DNA from: Streptomyces pilosus
GTDB lineage: Bacteria; Actinomycetota; Actinomycetes; Streptomycetales; Streptomycetaceae
Direction of reading: 5' to 3'
Length of the DNA: 64,000 nt
Assembly (NCBI RefSeq): GCF_014649835.1
Contig: NZ_BMTU01000008.1
Location: 186,001-250,000 of the forward strand
Positions 15,093-24,927 of the stretch are shown piece after piece; within the stretch, counting starts at the first letter, position 1; each line of letters starts with the position of its first letter. Made by a program: the position numbers and the translations under genes. The notes under the pieces were generated by a model. That model searched no databases and was not told where the DNA came from. It saw only the letters and a list, made by a program, of their open reading frames with translations.

Positions 15093-16136
15093 TCAGCCGG
15101 CTACTCGCGCGGCGAGGGCGTCGCCGATCTCCGAGGTGGTCCGGGCGGGCAGTTCGCCGCGCTCCGCGAGGTCGGCGGAGACGGCGTCCTCGATCCGGGC
15201 GGCCTCGGCGTCGTGGCCGAGGTGGCGCAGCAGGAGGGCGACGGACAGGACCGTGGCGCTGGGGTCGGCCTTGCCCTGGCCGGCGATGTCCGGGGCCGAG
15301 CCGTGCACGGGCTCGAACATGGACGGGTAGGTGCCGGAGGGGTTGATGTTCCCGCTGGCGGCGACGCCGATGCCGCCGGAGACGGCGGCGGCGAGGTCGG
15401 TGATGATGTCACCGAAGAGGTTGTCCGTGACGATGACGTCGAACCGGCCCGGGTCGGTGACCAGGTAGATCGTCGCGGCGTCGACGTGGATGTAGTCGGT
15501 GGTGACCTCGGGGTACTCCTCGGCCACCTTGTTGAAGACGTTCGTCCACAGGTGGCCGGCGAAGGTCAGCACGTTGTTCTTGTGGACCAGGGTGAGCTTC
15601 TTGCGCGGGCGGGCCTGGGCGCGGGCGAAGGCGTCGCGGACCACGCGCTCGACACCGAAGGCCGTGTTGACCGAGACCTCGGTGGCGACCTCGTGCTCGG
15701 TGCCCTTGCGGATGGTGCCGCCGTTGCCCGTGTAGGGGCCCTCGGTGCCCTCGCGGACCACGACGAAGTCGATCTCGGGCTGGCCGGCGAGCGGGGTGGC
15801 CACACCGGGCAGGAGCTTGCTCGGCCGCAGGTTGACGTGGTGGTCGAAGGCGAAGCGGAGCTTGAGCAGGAAGCCGCGCTCGAGGACGCCGGAGGGGACC
15901 GACGGGTCGCCGATGGCGCCGAGCAGGATGGCGTCGTGCCGCTTCAGCTGGTCGAGGTCGGCGTCGGTGAGGGTCTCACCGGTGGCGTGGTAGCGCCGGG
16001 CGCCGAAGTCGTAGTCCTTGGTCTCCAGCTTCACATCCTGCGGAAGGACGGCGGAGAGGACCTTCAGGCCTTCGGCCACGACTTCCTGGCCGATGCCGTC
16101 ACCGGGGATCACTGCGAGATTGATGCTGCGAGACAT
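15093..16136 (-). CDS. leuB: 3-isopropylmalate dehydrogenase
   Basis: A 347-residue NAD-dependent beta-decarboxylating dehydrogenase for the third committed step of leucine synthesis; the same enzyme can oxidise 3-methylmalate in the citramalate route. It begins INLAVIPGDGIGQEVV. Substrate residues lie in LRFAFDHHVNLRPSKLLPG and in the metal-binding aspartates of TDNLFGDIITDLAA. GSAPDIAGQGKADPSATVLS is the adenine-binding region. The length and compact form match the actinobacterial LeuB type. Neighbouring cimA and ilvE make a branched-chain cluster, although leuA, leuC and leuD are not in the window. Confidence 0.95.
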   Translation of the reverse strand: MSRSINLAVIPGDGIGQEVVAEGLKVLSAVLPQDVKLETKDYDFGARRYHATGETLTDADLDQLKRHDAILLGAIGDPSVPSGVLERGFLLKLRFAFDHHVNLRPSKLLPGVATPLAGQPEIDFVVVREGTEGPYTGNGGTIRKGTEHEVATEVSVNTAFGVERVVRDAFARAQARPRKKLTLVHKNNVLTFAGHLWTNVFNKVAEEYPEVTTDYIHVDAATIYLVTDPGRFDVIVTDNLFGDIITDLAAAVSGGIGVAASGNINPSGTYPSMFEPVHGSAPDIAGQGKADPSATVLSVALLLRHLGHDAEAARIEDAVSADLAERGELPARTTSEIGDALAARVAG

Positions 16137-16172
16137 GCGGGCACCCTACTCCTCGTCCCACGGGATGACATG

Positions 16173-16195
16173 GGGCGTCCGGCATACGGACGCCC
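16173..16195 (-). terminator. Terminator between the 43-residue ORF and leuB
   Basis: GGGCGTCCG at 16173-16181 and its exact complement at 16187-16195 form a 9-base stem with a 5-base loop, eight bases past the stop of the small ORF. Confidence 0.7.
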
Positions 16196-16202
16196 GATCG
16201 GG

Positions 16203-16334
16203 TCAGTGGCCGGTCGAGCCGCCGTTGTCCCTGCGGTCGAGGGCGCGCTGGAGGGCGGCGGCGGCGTTCTTGCGGTCGGACTCGCTCGTGCGGGACGTGT
16301 GACGGACGCGGCGGCGCAGGGTCGTCTCGGCCAT
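16203..16334 (-). CDS. Small basic protein of 43 residues
   Basis: A short gene (MAETTLRRRVRHTSRTSESD at the start, ending DNGGSTGH) with ATG 16334 preceded by AAGGAG about ten bases upstream and followed by a clear terminator. The N-terminal half is strongly basic with a helical KNAAAALQRALDRR segment. No known domain was recognised; comparable tiny proteins sit near leuB in other streptomycetes as far as I recall. Coding is supported by its own ribosome site and hairpin rather than by homology. Confidence 0.7.
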   Translation of the reverse strand: MAETTLRRRVRHTSRTSESDRKNAAAALQRALDRRDNGGSTGH

Positions 16335-16489
16335 GGGTGATCGACTCCTTCGGTACGTGCGGGCGGGAGCGCGCGGAGGGGTGCGAGACGCCGGAAGGGG
16401 CGGGGAGCCGTGGACCGCAGGGGGTGACCTGCACGAGGGTCCGGCTCACCTCCGCCGTTCGCTGGATCGAGCGAGTCGTTCGGCTCCTA

Positions 16490-16575
16490 CAAAAGTAAGG
16501 GCGGGCCGGGCGTCTGTCTGCACAATTACTTGGGCTTCCTACTATCTGAGACGGTGGACTGCGTCACACCCCTCT
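16490..16575 (-). promoter_or_regulatory. AT-richer regulatory region upstream of the 43-residue ORF
   Basis: Between the acetyltransferase stop and the small ORF lies a stretch unusually rich in A and T for this DNA. On the minus strand it reads around GATAGTAGGAAGCCCAAG, then TAATTGTGCAGAC and TTACTTTTGTAGGAG. It looks like a promoter/operator region. I could not assign a sigma factor or regulator. Confidence 0.4.
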
Positions 16576-16600
16576 GATCTGGGATTTCCCGCGGACGGGC

Positions 16601-17137
16601 TCAGAGGACGTCGCCGTCGCGCCAGTCGAAGACCAGTTCGCCGGTGAGGTCGGCGGGCACCGGCCACACATAGGTGGACCCCTCCTCGTCCGGCAGCCGG
16701 ACGACCCCGCCGGGGCCGAGCGCGCCGATCCGTCCCTCCCAGGCCCGCCAGCCGCGGGCCGCGTACAGCGCCGCGCCCTCGTCGCTCGCGGACAGCGCGC
16801 CGAGGTCGTAGGCGCGGGTGACGACGCCTTCCAGGGCGGCCATGACCGCGCCGCCGAGGCCCTGCCGCCGTACGTCGGCACGGACGGCGACCCCCTCGAC
16901 GTACCCGGTGCGCAGCCAGCGCCTGCCGTACCGCACCCGTCGCATCACCACCGCGCCGTGGGCGGCGAGCCCCCGCCCGTCCCGGACCAGGGCGTGGACG
17001 CCGCCCAGCGTGTGGTCCCAGTCCTCGGCGCCGAAGTCACCGTCGAAGGCGTCGTACAACAGGGAGCGGACGGCGGTCAGTTCGAGGGGCGCGAGTTGCG
17101 AGGTGTGGGCGGTGCGGACGTCCGCAGCGGTGGTCAT
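16601..17137 (-). CDS. Aminoglycoside 2'-N-acetyltransferase-like GNAT, AAC(2')-I family
   Basis: A 178-residue GNAT acetyltransferase. Motifs DWDHTLGGVHAL (residues about 40-51), GYVEGVAVRADVRRQGLGG (acetyl-CoA pyrophosphate loop), YDLGALSAS and LYAARGW align closely, from memory, with mycobacterial AAC(2')-Ic, which acetylates the 2'-amino group of gentamicin- and tobramycin-type aminoglycosides. The C-terminal DWRDGDVL also matches that family. Chromosomal members often show weak or no resistance and may act on a cellular substrate. It stands alone between a leucine gene and the proline catabolic genes, with no resistance or antibiotic genes nearby. Confidence 0.85.
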   Translation of the reverse strand: MTTAADVRTAHTSQLAPLELTAVRSLLYDAFDGDFGAEDWDHTLGGVHALVRDGRGLAAHGAVVMRRVRYGRRWLRTGYVEGVAVRADVRRQGLGGAVMAALEGVVTRAYDLGALSASDEGAALYAARGWRAWEGRIGALGPGGVVRLPDEEGSTYVWPVPADLTGELVFDWRDGDVL

Positions 17138-17173
17138 CCGCCCAGTATCGGAGGCGGCCGGGCCGCGGGCGCA

Positions 17174-17210
17174 CGAACGGGCCAGGTCGGGGGGTGACCT
17201 GGCCCGTTCG
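17174..17210 (-). terminator. Terminator after P5C dehydrogenase
   Basis: A perfect 15-base inverted repeat (CGAACGGGCCAGGTC at 17174-17188, complement at 17196-17210, 7-base loop), 16 bases beyond the pruA stop. Confidence 0.88.
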
Positions 17211-17225
17211 CGATCGGGGTGGGCG

Positions 17226-18857
17226 TCAGCCCATGTGCGGGTAGGTGTAGTCGGTCGGCGGGACCAGGGTCTCCTTGATGGCGCGGGTCAGCGTCCAGCG
17301 CATCAGGTTCTGCGGCGCGCCGGCCTTGTCGTTGGTGCCGGAGGCACGCCCGCCGCCGAAGGGCTGCTGGCCGACGACGGCACCCGTCGACTTGTCGTTG
17401 ATGTAGAAGTTGCCGGCCGCGTAGCGCAGCTTGTCCATCGTGTACGCCGCGGCGGCACGGTCGCCCGCGATGACGGAGCCGGTCAGGGCGTAGTCCGACA
17501 CCGACTCCATCTGGGTCAGCATCTCGTCGTACTTCTCGTCGTCGTAGACGTGCACGGCGAGGATCGGGCCGAAGTACTCGGTGCGGAACACCTCGTTCTC
17601 CGGGTCGGTGCACGCGATGACGGTCGGGCGGACGAACCAGCCGACCGAGTCGTCGTAGGAGCCGCCCGCGACGATCGTGCAGGACGGGTCCTCCTTCGCG
17701 CGGTCGATCGCGGCCTTGTTCCTGGCGAAGGACCGCTCGTCGATGACGGCGCCGATGAAGTTCGACAGGTCGGTGACGTCACCCATGGTCAGGTAGTCGA
17801 CCTCGGCGGCGAACTCCTCCTTGAACCCGTCGTTCCAGATCGACGCCGGGATGTACGCGCGGGAGGTGGCGCTGCACTTCTGGCCCTGGTACTCGAAGGC
17901 ACCGCGGGTCAGCGCGGTCTTGAGGATCGCGCGGTCGGCGCTCGGGTGGGCGACGAGGAAGTCCTTGCCGCCGGTCTCGCCGACCAGACGCGGGTAGGTG
18001 CGGTACTTCTCGATGTTGTTGCCGACCGTCTTCCACAGGTACTGGAAGGTCTTGGTCGAGCCGGTGAAGTGGATGCCGGCCAGGTCCCGGTGCTCCAGGG
18101 CGACCTCGGAGACGGCGATGCCGTCGCCGGTGACCAGGTTGATGACGCCCTTGGGCAGACCGGCCTCCTCCAGGAGCTGCATCAGCAGCACGGCGGCGTG
18201 GGTCTGGGTGGGGGACGGCTTCCAGACCACCACGTTGCCCATCAGCGCGGGCGCGGTGGGCAGGTTGGCGGCGATGGCGCTGAAGTTGAACGGGGTGATC
18301 GCGTAGACGAAGCCCTCCAGCGGGCGGTGGTCCATGCGGTTCCACACGCCCGGGGAGTTGGCCGGGGGCTGCTCGGCGAGGATGCCGCGCGCGTAGTGGA
18401 CGTTGAAGCGCCAGAAGTCGACCAGCTCGCAGGGGCTGTCGATCTCGGCCTGCTGGGCGGTCTTGGACTGGCCGAGCATGGTGGAGGCGGCGATGGTCTC
18501 GCGCCAGGGTCCGGCCAGCAGTTCGGCGGCGCGCAGGATGATCGCCGCGCGGTCGTCGAAGGACATCGCGCGCCAGGCGGGCGCGGCGGCGAGGGCCGCG
18601 TCGATGGCGTCCTGGGCGTCCTGCTGGGTGGCGTTGGCGTAGGTACCCAGGCGGGCCTTGTGGTTGTGCGGCTGCACGACGTCGAAGCGCTCACCGCCGC
18701 CCATGCGCTTCACACCGCCGATGGTGCAGGGCAGGTCGACCGGGTTGTCGGCGAGCTCCTTGAGCTTGGTCTCCAGCCGGGCGCGCTCGGGCGAACCGGG
18801 GGCGTAGCCGTGCACCGGCTCGTTGACGGGGGTGGGGACCTGGGTCACAGCGTCCAT
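17226..18857 (-). CDS. pruA: 1-pyrroline-5-carboxylate (glutamate semialdehyde) dehydrogenase
   Basis: A 543-residue NAD-dependent aldehyde dehydrogenase converting glutamate semialdehyde to glutamate, the second step of proline use. Family features are AITPFNFSAIAANLPTAPAL, the cofactor loop GIHFTGSTKTFQYLW, the general-base glutamate in LVGETGGKDF and the catalytic cysteine in YQGQKCSATSRAY. The C terminus has QPFGGGRASGTNDKAG. It is a stand-alone enzyme as in other actinobacteria, not fused to proline dehydrogenase. It lies downstream of the proline dehydrogenase gene in the same direction, 113 bases apart, and its transcript ends at a strong hairpin. Confidence 0.96.
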   Translation of the reverse strand: MDAVTQVPTPVNEPVHGYAPGSPERARLETKLKELADNPVDLPCTIGGVKRMGGGERFDVVQPHNHKARLGTYANATQQDAQDAIDAALAAAPAWRAMSFDDRAAIILRAAELLAGPWRETIAASTMLGQSKTAQQAEIDSPCELVDFWRFNVHYARGILAEQPPANSPGVWNRMDHRPLEGFVYAITPFNFSAIAANLPTAPALMGNVVVWKPSPTQTHAAVLLMQLLEEAGLPKGVINLVTGDGIAVSEVALEHRDLAGIHFTGSTKTFQYLWKTVGNNIEKYRTYPRLVGETGGKDFLVAHPSADRAILKTALTRGAFEYQGQKCSATSRAYIPASIWNDGFKEEFAAEVDYLTMGDVTDLSNFIGAVIDERSFARNKAAIDRAKEDPSCTIVAGGSYDDSVGWFVRPTVIACTDPENEVFRTEYFGPILAVHVYDDEKYDEMLTQMESVSDYALTGSVIAGDRAAAAYTMDKLRYAAGNFYINDKSTGAVVGQQPFGGGRASGTNDKAGAPQNLMRWTLTRAIKETLVPPTDYTYPHMG

Positions 18858-18970
18858 GGGTTCCGGGACTCCTTGTCTGAGCGGTGTGGTGTCAGCCCTT
18901 GCGGGTGATCGGGTTGCGGGCGGAGAACCGGAGGTCTTCCGGCTGCTCCGCGGGAGGGCGCGGGCCCGCC

Positions 18971-19897
18971 TCAGTCATGACTGATCATGCTCCGCAGGAA
19001 GAAGCCCAGGTTGGCGGGCTTCTCGGCGAGACGGCGCATGAAGTAGCCGTACCAGTCGGTGCCGTAGGCCGTGTAGACGCGCATGCGGTGGCCCTCGGCG
19101 GCCAGCCGCAGGTGCTCGTCGCCGCGGATGCCGTAGAGCATCTGGAACTCGTACTCGTCGAGCTTGCGTCCGGCGGTGCGGGCCAGTTCCTGGGCGATGG
19201 AGATCAGACGCGGGTCGTGCGACCCGATCATCGGGTACCCGTCGCCCTCCATCAGGGTCCGCAGGATCCGCACGTACGCCTTGTCGATCTCGTGCTTCTG
19301 CTGATGAGCGACTTCCGCGGGCTCCTTGTAGGCGCCCTTCACCAACCGTACGCGACTGCCCGCGGCGGCGAGGCGGCGCGCGTCCTCCCCGGTGCGGAAG
19401 AGGTAGGCCTGGATGACGCAGCCCGTCTGCGGGAAGTCCTTCCGCAGCTCCTCGTGGATGGCGAACATCGAGTCGAGGGTGGTGTGGTCCTCGGCGTCGA
19501 GGGTGACCGTGGTGCCGATCGCGGCGGCGGCCTCGACGACCGGGCGGACGTTGGCGAGCGCCAGCTCGTGGCCGCCGGGGAGCGCCTGGCCGAACATCGA
19601 CAGCTTCACCGACATCTCGGCGCGGGTGCCGAGCTCCAGCGGTCCCAGCCGGCCGATCAGCTCCAGGTACGCGTCGCGCGCGGCGGCGGCCTGCTCGCGG
19701 GTGGTGATGTCCTCGCCGACGACGTCCATGGTGAGTTCCAGGCCGTTGCCGGTCAGCTCCCGGACGATGGGCAGGATCTCGTCGACCGTCTCGCCGGGGA
19801 TGAACCGGTCCACGACCTGTTTGGTCACCGGGGCCGCCGAGATCAGGCGTCGCATCCGGTCGCTGCGCGACGCGGCGAGAATCACGGGACCCAGCAC
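18971..19897 (-). CDS. putA: Proline dehydrogenase
   Basis: A 308-residue FAD-dependent monofunctional proline dehydrogenase that oxidises proline to pyrroline-5-carboxylate and passes electrons to the respiratory chain. The TIM-barrel motifs are present: MSVKLSMFG, TVTLDAEDHTTLDS, RLVKGAYKEPAEVA, EFQMLYGIRGDEH and YGYFMRRLAEKPAN. GTG 19897 was chosen because a perfect GGAGGT lies seven bases upstream; the open frame extends further but without a ribosome site. It forms an operon-like pair with pruA and is divergent from a PucR-type regulator, the likely controller. Confidence 0.95.
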   Translation of the reverse strand: MLGPVILAASRSDRMRRLISAAPVTKQVVDRFIPGETVDEILPIVRELTGNGLELTMDVVGEDITTREQAAAARDAYLELIGRLGPLELGTRAEMSVKLSMFGQALPGGHELALANVRPVVEAAAAIGTTVTLDAEDHTTLDSMFAIHEELRKDFPQTGCVIQAYLFRTGEDARRLAAAGSRVRLVKGAYKEPAEVAHQQKHEIDKAYVRILRTLMEGDGYPMIGSHDPRLISIAQELARTAGRKLDEYEFQMLYGIRGDEHLRLAAEGHRMRVYTAYGTDWYGYFMRRLAEKPANLGFFLRSMISHD

Positions 19898-20074
19898 GGG
19901 GCACCTCCACAAGCTGCACGAGGCCGTCACCCGACTTTTCGGGTACGGCACGGAGAACCACCGTGAAACCTACGGATGCCCCCGATCGTCGGCCATCGAC
20001 AGCTGTCACGCATCCGTGCCGCGGATCTCAGACAGATGTATGAAGGTCCCGGAGGTTTGCGGCAGAATGCCCGG

Positions 20075-21274
20075 GTGACCTCGGAACACAGGGACGACTA
20101 CCAGGAGCTGGTGGACGAGATCTCGGAGCTGCTGGGCGCTCCGGCGACCCTGGAGAACCGCGACTTCGAACTGATCGCCTTCGGGGCGTACGACAGCGAG
20201 GGCGACCTCGACCCCTCCGTGCTGGACCCGGTGCGCACCCGCTCGATCCTGACCCGCCGTTCGACGGCCGCCGTCCGCGCCTGGTTCGAGGGCTTCGGCA
20301 TCACGCGCGCGACCGGTCCGGTACGCATCCCGCGCACCCCGGAGGCGGGCGTGCACCGCGGACGCGTCTGCCTCCCGGTGCGCCACCGGGGTGTCGTCCT
20401 CGGTTACGTCTGGCTGCTCGACTACGACCCGGGGCCCTCCGCTCAGCAGCTGGAGGCGGCCATGCGGGTGACGGCACGGATCGGCGCGCTGCTCGCGGAC
20501 GAGGCGCAGCACGGCGCCGATCTCACCCGCGAGCTGCGGGCGGTGCTGACGGCGGAGCGGGACTGGCAGCGGGAGATGGCGGTGGCCGAGCTGCGCGCCG
20601 CCCTCGGCCACCGTGCCGACGGCCCGCACACGGTGGTCTGTGTCGCCCCCTGGCCCTCCGCCGGACCCGAGGACGCCCCGTCGGTGCGCACGGTGCCGGG
20701 GGCGACGGCGCTGTGCACCCTGCCGTGGGCGCGTGGGGGCGGCTCACCCGGGGAGGGCCGGTCGCTGGCCCTGCTGCTGCGGCTGCGCTCGACGGACGTA
20801 CTGACTCCGGCGACGACGGCGGCCTCGCGGCTGCTGGAGCGGGCCGGGAGCCGGGGCGGGTCCCCGGTGGCCGCGGGCATCGCCGCGCCCCGCGCGGGCC
20901 TCGCCGACCTCGGCACGGCGTGGGAGGAGGCGTCGGCGGCGGCGCGTGCGGCGCTGGCCGAACCACGGCTGGGGCCCGTCGCCCCGTGGTCCTCGATCGG
21001 CCCGTTCCGCCTGCTGACCGCGCTGCCCCCGGTGACCGCCCGCGATCCCGCCGTCAGCCCGCTGCTCGCCCCCGCGCAGCGGGAACTGGCCCGCACCGCG
21101 GAGGTCTATCTGGACCGCGCGGGCCAGGCCGGCCGGGCGGCGGCCGAGCTGGGCATCCACCGGCAGACGCTGTACTACCGCCTGTCCCGGATCGAGCAGC
21201 TCACCGGCCTGGACCTCGACGACGGCGAGGACCGCCTGCTGCTCCACATGGCGCTCAAGGCCGCCCGTCTGTAG
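20075..21274 (+). CDS. PucR-family transcriptional regulator, likely of proline catabolism
   Basis: A 399-residue regulator with the PucR/CdaR layout: an N-terminal sensory half (start TSEHRDDYQELVDEISELLG), a middle GGDEF-like region lacking catalytic motifs, and a C-terminal PucR helix-turn-helix (GRAAAELGIHRQTLYYRLSRIEQLTG). It is transcribed away from putA-pruA across a 177-base gap, the usual place for the activator of proline use. GTG 20075 was chosen as the conserved beginning. GGAGGT is too far upstream (18 bases), and a CAGAAT -10-like box seven bases before it suggests a leaderless mRNA; ATG 20036 in frame is the alternative. Confidence 0.9.
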   Translation: MTSEHRDDYQELVDEISELLGAPATLENRDFELIAFGAYDSEGDLDPSVLDPVRTRSILTRRSTAAVRAWFEGFGITRATGPVRIPRTPEAGVHRGRVCLPVRHRGVVLGYVWLLDYDPGPSAQQLEAAMRVTARIGALLADEAQHGADLTRELRAVLTAERDWQREMAVAELRAALGHRADGPHTVVCVAPWPSAGPEDAPSVRTVPGATALCTLPWARGGGSPGEGRSLALLLRLRSTDVLTPATTAASRLLERAGSRGGSPVAAGIAAPRAGLADLGTAWEEASAAARAALAEPRLGPVAPWSSIGPFRLLTALPPVTARDPAVSPLLAPAQRELARTAEVYLDRAGQAGRAAAELGIHRQTLYYRLSRIEQLTGLDLDDGEDRLLLHMALKAARL

Positions 21275-21311
21275 CGCTGCCGGTCGGCTCACGCGGGCCG
21301 TACGACGGAAA

Positions 21312-21347
21312 ACGCCGGACGGGCTGGTCGATGCAGCCGTCCGGCGT
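21312..21347. terminator. Terminator between convergent pucR-type gene and serA
   Basis: ACGCCGGACGG at 21312-21322 pairs with CCGTCCGGCGT at 21337-21347, with a further partial pairing in the loop. It lies between two convergent genes and may serve both. Confidence 0.8.
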
Positions 21348-21394
21348 CTCCGGGCACGAATCCGTTCGGGGCCGGGGGCCGGGCCCCGGAACCG

Positions 21395-22984
21395 TCAGAC
21401 CAGGTTGACCGACCGGGCGGAGGTCGCCCCGATCTCCGCCGACAGTTCGCCCAGCACCCCGGTGGTCACCGTGTCGTCGACCGTCAGCACGGCCAGCGCC
21501 TCGCCGCCGACCGTCGCCCGGGCGACCTGCATGCCGGCGATGTTGATGCCCGCCTCACCGAGGATGCGGCCGACGGTGCCGACGACACCCGGACGGTCCT
21601 CGTAGCGCAGCACGACCATGTGGTCGGCGAGCGCGAGGTCGACGTCGTACTCGCCGACCGCGACGATCTTCTGGACGTGCTTGGGACCGGCCAGCGTGCC
21701 GGAGACCGAGATCTCCTCACCGTCGGAGAGGGTGCCGCGCACGGTGACGACGTTGCGGTGGTCGGCCGACTCGGAACTGGTGGTCAGCCGTACCTCGACG
21801 CCGCGCTCCTGCGCGAACAGCGGGGCGTTGACGTACGAGACCGTCTCGTCGACGACGTCCTCGAAGACACCCTTGAGCGCGGACAGCTCCAGCACCTTCA
21901 CGTCGTGCTGGGTGATCTCGCCGTACACCTCGACGTCGAGGCGGACCGCGACCTCACCGGCGAGCGCGGTGAAGATCCGGCCGAGGCGCTCGGCGAGCGG
22001 CAGACCCGGCTTGACGTCCTCGGCGATGACCCCGCCCTGCACGTTCACCGCGTCGGGGACCAGCTCACCGGCGAGCGCCAGACGCACCGAGCGGGCGACG
22101 GCGATACCGGCCTTCTCCTGCGCCTCGTCGGTGGAGGCGCCGAGGTGCGGGGTGCAGACGACCTGGTCGAACTCGAACAGCGGGGAGTCGGTGCACGGCT
22201 CCTTCGCGTACACGTCGAGGCCGGCGCCGGCGACGCGGCCCTCCTTGAGCGCCGAGTACAGCGCCTCCTCGTCGACGATGCCGCCGCGCGCGGCGTTGAT
22301 GACGCGCACGCTCGGCTTGACCTTGCGCAGCGCCTCGTCGCCGATCAGACCGAGGGTCTCTGGGGTCTTCGGCAGGTGGACGGTGATGAAGTCGGAGACC
22401 TCGAGCAGCTCGTCCAGCGACAGCACCTTGACGCCCATCTGCGCGGCCCGCGCGGGCTGTACGTAGGGGTCGTAGGCGACGACCTTCATGCCGAAGGCGG
22501 ACATGCGCTGCGCCACGAGGGCGCCGATGCGGCCCAGGCCCACGACACCGAGGGTCTTCTCGGCGAGCTCGACACCCGTGTACTTGCTGCGCTTCCACTC
22601 GCCGTTCTTCAACGCGGCGTTGGCCTGCGGGATGTTGCGCGCGGTGGCGACGATCAGACCGCAGGCCAGTTCGGCGGCGGTCACGATGTTCGAGGTGGGG
22701 GCGTTGACGACCATGACGCCGGCCTTGGTGGCGGCGGAGACGTCGACGTTGTCCAGACCGACACCGGCGCGGGCGACGACCTTGAGCCTGTTCGCGGCGG
22801 CGATCGCCTCGGCGTCGACCTTGGTGGCCGAGCGGACCAGGATCGCGTCCACATCGGCGATGGCCGGGAGCAGCTCCGCGCGGTCCGCGCCGTTGCAGTG
22901 GCGGATCTCGAAGTCCGGGCCGAGTGCGTCGACGGTGGCGGGCGACAGCTCTTCAGCGATGAGTACGACGGGTTTCGAGCTCAC
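21395..22984 (-). CDS. serA: D-3-phosphoglycerate dehydrogenase
   Basis: A 529-residue NAD-dependent enzyme for the first step of serine synthesis. The N-terminal and cofactor domains show LVRSATKVDAEAI, ARAGVGLDNVDV, the nucleotide motif GVVGLGRIGALVA, VINAARGGIVDEEAL and the catalytic His in CTPHLGAST. An allosteric substrate-binding domain and a C-terminal ACT domain (HMVVLRYEDRPGVVGTVGRILGEAGINIAGMQ) make it the long actinobacterial form that is feedback-inhibited by serine. GTG 22984 has TGAGGA eight bases upstream. It stands next to ilvC, a conserved order in Streptomyces, but has its own promoter region. Confidence 0.96.
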   Translation of the reverse strand: MSSKPVVLIAEELSPATVDALGPDFEIRHCNGADRAELLPAIADVDAILVRSATKVDAEAIAAANRLKVVARAGVGLDNVDVSAATKAGVMVVNAPTSNIVTAAELACGLIVATARNIPQANAALKNGEWKRSKYTGVELAEKTLGVVGLGRIGALVAQRMSAFGMKVVAYDPYVQPARAAQMGVKVLSLDELLEVSDFITVHLPKTPETLGLIGDEALRKVKPSVRVINAARGGIVDEEALYSALKEGRVAGAGLDVYAKEPCTDSPLFEFDQVVCTPHLGASTDEAQEKAGIAVARSVRLALAGELVPDAVNVQGGVIAEDVKPGLPLAERLGRIFTALAGEVAVRLDVEVYGEITQHDVKVLELSALKGVFEDVVDETVSYVNAPLFAQERGVEVRLTTSSESADHRNVVTVRGTLSDGEEISVSGTLAGPKHVQKIVAVGEYDVDLALADHMVVLRYEDRPGVVGTVGRILGEAGINIAGMQVARATVGGEALAVLTVDDTVTTGVLGELSAEIGATSARSVNLV

Positions 22985-23010
22985 GTGAGTCCTCACAAGT
23001 CCAATGCGGA

Positions 23011-23028
23011 CGGCCGTCCCGACGGCCG
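23011..23028 (-). other. Hairpin in serA 5' leader
   Basis: CGGCCGTC-CC-GACGGCCG is a perfect 8-base inverted repeat about 27 bases upstream of the serA start. It lacks a T run. It may affect translation or mRNA stability. Confidence 0.35.
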
Positions 23029-23212
23029 CAGGCGGTGAAGAAGTGCTAGCCGCGTGGAAGACGCACGACGCTGTGGGCCTGACGCGTTTGTTGTACAGCA
23101 GTCTAGTGGCGTACGGCGGATCGTCCTGCGCCTCAGCGGAATGATCACCCGGAAGTGGCCGTGCGGACCGGCCGACCTGGACCGGCCCCCGTCGGCGAGG
23201 TCCCGGGCGGGG

Positions 23213-23253
23213 CCCCGCGACGGCGCCCGGCAGACGCCGGCGCCGTCGCGGGG
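23213..23253 (-). terminator. Terminator after ilvC
   Basis: A perfect 15-base inverted repeat (CCCCGCGACGGCGCC at 23213-23227, complement at 23239-23253, 11-base loop) lies nine bases past the ilvC stop and probably ends the ilvBHC transcript. Confidence 0.88.
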
Positions 23254-23261
23254 CGCGGGGC

Positions 23262-24260
<999 letters not shown>

Positions 24261-24381
24261 TTTGGGTTCTCTCCTTGAGTGCGGGTGTTGCGTCCCACCG
24301 TATGACGGCGGGGGGAGGGGAAGTTCGGGAGTCTCGGAATACGGGCGGCCGGTGTCGCGGCCGGCCACCCGTTCCGCCGTC

Positions 24382-24906
24382 CTACGCCGACCGGTCCAGG
24401 GCGCGCAGCGACCGGTCCGTGATCGACCGGGCACCGCGTCCGATGGCGATCGTGCCGGACTGGACGAGCTCCTTGATGCCGAACGGCTCCAGCATCTTGA
24501 GCATGGCGGACAGCTTGTCGCTGCTGCCGGTGGCCTCGATGGTGACGGCCTCCGGGGAGACGTCCACGGTCTTGGCGCGGAACAGCTGGACGATCTCGAC
24601 GATCTGGGAGCGCGTCTCGTTGTCGGCGCGCACCTTCACCAGGACGAGTTCGCGCTGGACGGCCTGCCCGGGCTCCAGCTCGACGATCTTCAGCACGTTG
24701 ACGAGCTTGTTGAGCTGCTTGGTGACCTGCTCCAGCGGGAACTCCTCCACGCTCACCACGATGGTGATGCGGGAGATGTCCGGGTGCTCGGTGACACCGA
24801 CGGCGAGGGAGTCGATGTTGAAGCCGCGGCGGGAGAACAGGGCGGCGATCCGGGCCAGGATGCCGGGGGTGTTCTCCACCAGGACGGAGAGCGTGTGCTT
24901 GGACAT
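24382..24906 (-). CDS. ilvH: Acetolactate synthase small (regulatory) subunit
   Basis: A 174-residue regulatory subunit. The N-terminal ACT domain (HTLSVLVENTPGILARIAALFSRRGFNIDSLAVGVTE) binds valine and mediates feedback inhibition. A second ACT-like half follows with ELVLVKVRAD and SGTIAIGRG. It activates IlvB. It begins 21 bases after the ilvB stop and is plainly in the same operon. The gene is called ilvN in some Streptomyces annotations. Confidence 0.96.
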   Translation of the reverse strand: MSKHTLSVLVENTPGILARIAALFSRRGFNIDSLAVGVTEHPDISRITIVVSVEEFPLEQVTKQLNKLVNVLKIVELEPGQAVQRELVLVKVRADNETRSQIVEIVQLFRAKTVDVSPEAVTIEATGSSDKLSAMLKMLEPFGIKELVQSGTIAIGRGARSITDRSLRALDRSA

Positions 24907-24927
24907 GATGTGCTTCCTTTACGGCTC

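Noticed and set aside
13389..16340. 983-codon plus-strand frame across the cimA-leuB region
   Set aside because: Antisense to ilvE and leuB and crosses two clear hairpins.
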